In this document: positions 5,330-6,045 of the stretch, one piece after another | Numbering within the stretch: the stretch's first letter is position 1 | Layout: each line of letters starts with the position of its first letter | Assembly (NCBI GenBank): GCA_016930475.1 | Contig: JAFGGR010000033.1 | Coordinates: 1 to 6,045 of the forward strand | Length of the DNA stretch: 6,045 nucleotides | Source of the DNA: Clostridiales bacterium | Lineage (GTDB): Bacteria; Bacillota; Clostridia; Saccharofermentanales; Saccharofermentanaceae | Direction: 5' to 3' | Position numbers and translations under genes: made by a program | The notes under the pieces: model-generated | Databases searched by the model: none | Seen by the model: only the letters and a program-made list of their open reading frames with translations | Told to the model about the DNA's origin: nothing

Positions 5330-6013
5330 ATGTGGATGAAACTCGAACCGGTCATTGAACCTCTGGCAAAATGGCTGAAAATCATCGCCGGGTTTAGAGA
5401 GCCGGCGCTCTACACATTATTGATCACGTCTTTGGGGATATTGCTCGGGCTCGTGCTCGGCATTCTTTTCGCCTTGATGCGGATCTCGAAGCTCAAACCG
5501 GTCAACGCGATGGCCAAGTTGTACATCGCCGTCATACGCGGAACCCCGCTCCTTTTGCAACTGCTCCTGATTTATAACGGACTGGTCCATATCATCCGCC
5601 TGGACAGCATTCCGTCCGCGGCGATCGCGCTCGGTGTTCACAACGGAGCCTATATTGCGGAGATTATACGCGGAGCAATCCAGGGGATTGATCGCGGGCA
5701 AAAGGAGGCCGGCATATCCTTGGGCATGACGCCCTGGAAAGTAATGCGCCGGATCATCCTCCCTCAAGCCTTCAAGCGAGCGATCCCGCCGCTCGGCAAT
5801 CAATTTATCATCGCACTCAAGGACTCCTCCCTGGCGAGCGCGGTCACCGTTCCCGAACTTTTGCTCCATGCGCGGCAAATGGGTTCATCCAATTTCCGCG
5901 TGATGGAAATGCTTTTGATCGCCGCCGGTTTCTACCTGCTGATGACGTCGATCCTGACGTTTTTCGCGAATCGGCTCGAGAAAAAAATGAGTGTCAGTGA
6001 CCACCGGGCATAA
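5330..6013 (+). CDS. Polar amino acid ABC transporter permease (HisM/GlnP family)
   Basis: Membrane channel subunit of the uptake system. The 227-residue protein has about five hydrophobic helices (roughly 25-49, 62-88, 96-116, 150-172 and 191-213). Family motifs are present: VIRGTPLLLQL (68-78), NGAYIAEIIRGAIQGI (105-120), the ATPase-docking EAA loop EAGISLGM...IILPQA (126-147) with Gly132 and Pro145 kept, and LKDSSLASAVTVPELL (163-178). The third EAA residue is Gly rather than Ala, a common variant. It is the only permease before the third gene, so a homodimer is likely. The ATG at 5330 has AAGGAG (5318-5323) seven bases upstream; the binding-protein gene ends 91 bases before, with the hairpin between. 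The stop TAA overlaps the next gene's ribosome binding site. Confidence 0.94.
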   Translation: MWMKLEPVIEPLAKWLKIIAGFREPALYTLLITSLGILLGLVLGILFALMRISKLKPVNAMAKLYIAVIRGTPLLLQLLLIYNGLVHIIRLDSIPSAAIALGVHNGAYIAEIIRGAIQGIDRGQKEAGISLGMTPWKVMRRIILPQAFKRAIPPLGNQFIIALKDSSLASAVTVPELLLHARQMGSSNFRVMEMLLIAAGFYLLMTSILTFFANRLEKKMSVSDHRA

Positions 6014-6024
6014 AGGAGAAAATG

Positions 6025-6045
6025 ATGAAAGATTACAATATGATC
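6025..6045 (+). CDS. Start of the next operon gene, probably the ABC transporter ATPase (partial)
   Basis: Only MKDYNMI is visible before the window ends. AAGGAG (6013-6018) overlaps the permease TAA and favours the ATG at 6025 (six bases away) over the ATG at 6022 (three bases away). The sequence is too short to identify. Binding protein, permease, ATPase is the usual gene order for these transporters, so a GlnQ-type ATPase is expected by context only. Confidence 0.6.

Overview
The window looks like a chromosomal segment from a member of the Bacillota, most likely an uncultured or little-studied Clostridia. The signs are moderate GC content, strong AGGAG/GGAGG ribosome binding sites at nearly every start, a TTG start, sigma-A type promoters, and protein families typical of clostridial genomes. 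The species cannot be named from the sequence. I see no mobile element, CRISPR array, tRNA or rRNA.

Left part (about 2-1192, plus strand): the 3' part of a gene for an extracytoplasmic SurA/PrsA-like foldase or chaperone. It has two degenerate parvulin-like repeats that lack the usual histidines. Its 5' end, expected to encode a signal peptide or membrane anchor, lies outside the window. A convergent intergenic stretch (1193-1315) holds a nested set of inverted repeats.

Middle part (1316-4197, minus strand): a compact five-gene unit read from a good promoter at 4239-4267. In transcription order it is a Nudix-fold protein with a damaged Nudix box, a YigZ/IMPACT-family protein, an unrecognised two-helix membrane protein with an acidic tail, a membrane-anchored HtrA/DegP-type serine protease with one PDZ domain, and a 37-residue single-helix membrane protein. 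The last gene overlaps the htrA stop codon as ATGA and has its own strong Shine-Dalgarno. Spacings are short or overlapping, apart from a gap of about 70 bases before the two-helix gene. HtrA and its two small membrane neighbours suggest envelope protein quality control. The link to the two cytoplasmic proteins is positional only.

Right part (4198-6045, plus strand): a divergent promoter region of about 246 bases, then a polar amino acid ABC uptake operon: substrate-binding lipoprotein, permease, and the first codons of a third gene that is probably the ATPase. A hairpin between the binding-protein and permease genes probably lowers permease expression relative to the binding protein. A 10+10 base inverted repeat brackets the -10 region of the operon promoter and is a candidate operator.

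Nothing here is clearly a new biological system. The best leads are the micro-membrane-protein coupled to HtrA, the degenerate Nudix box, and the candidate operator at the ABC operon.
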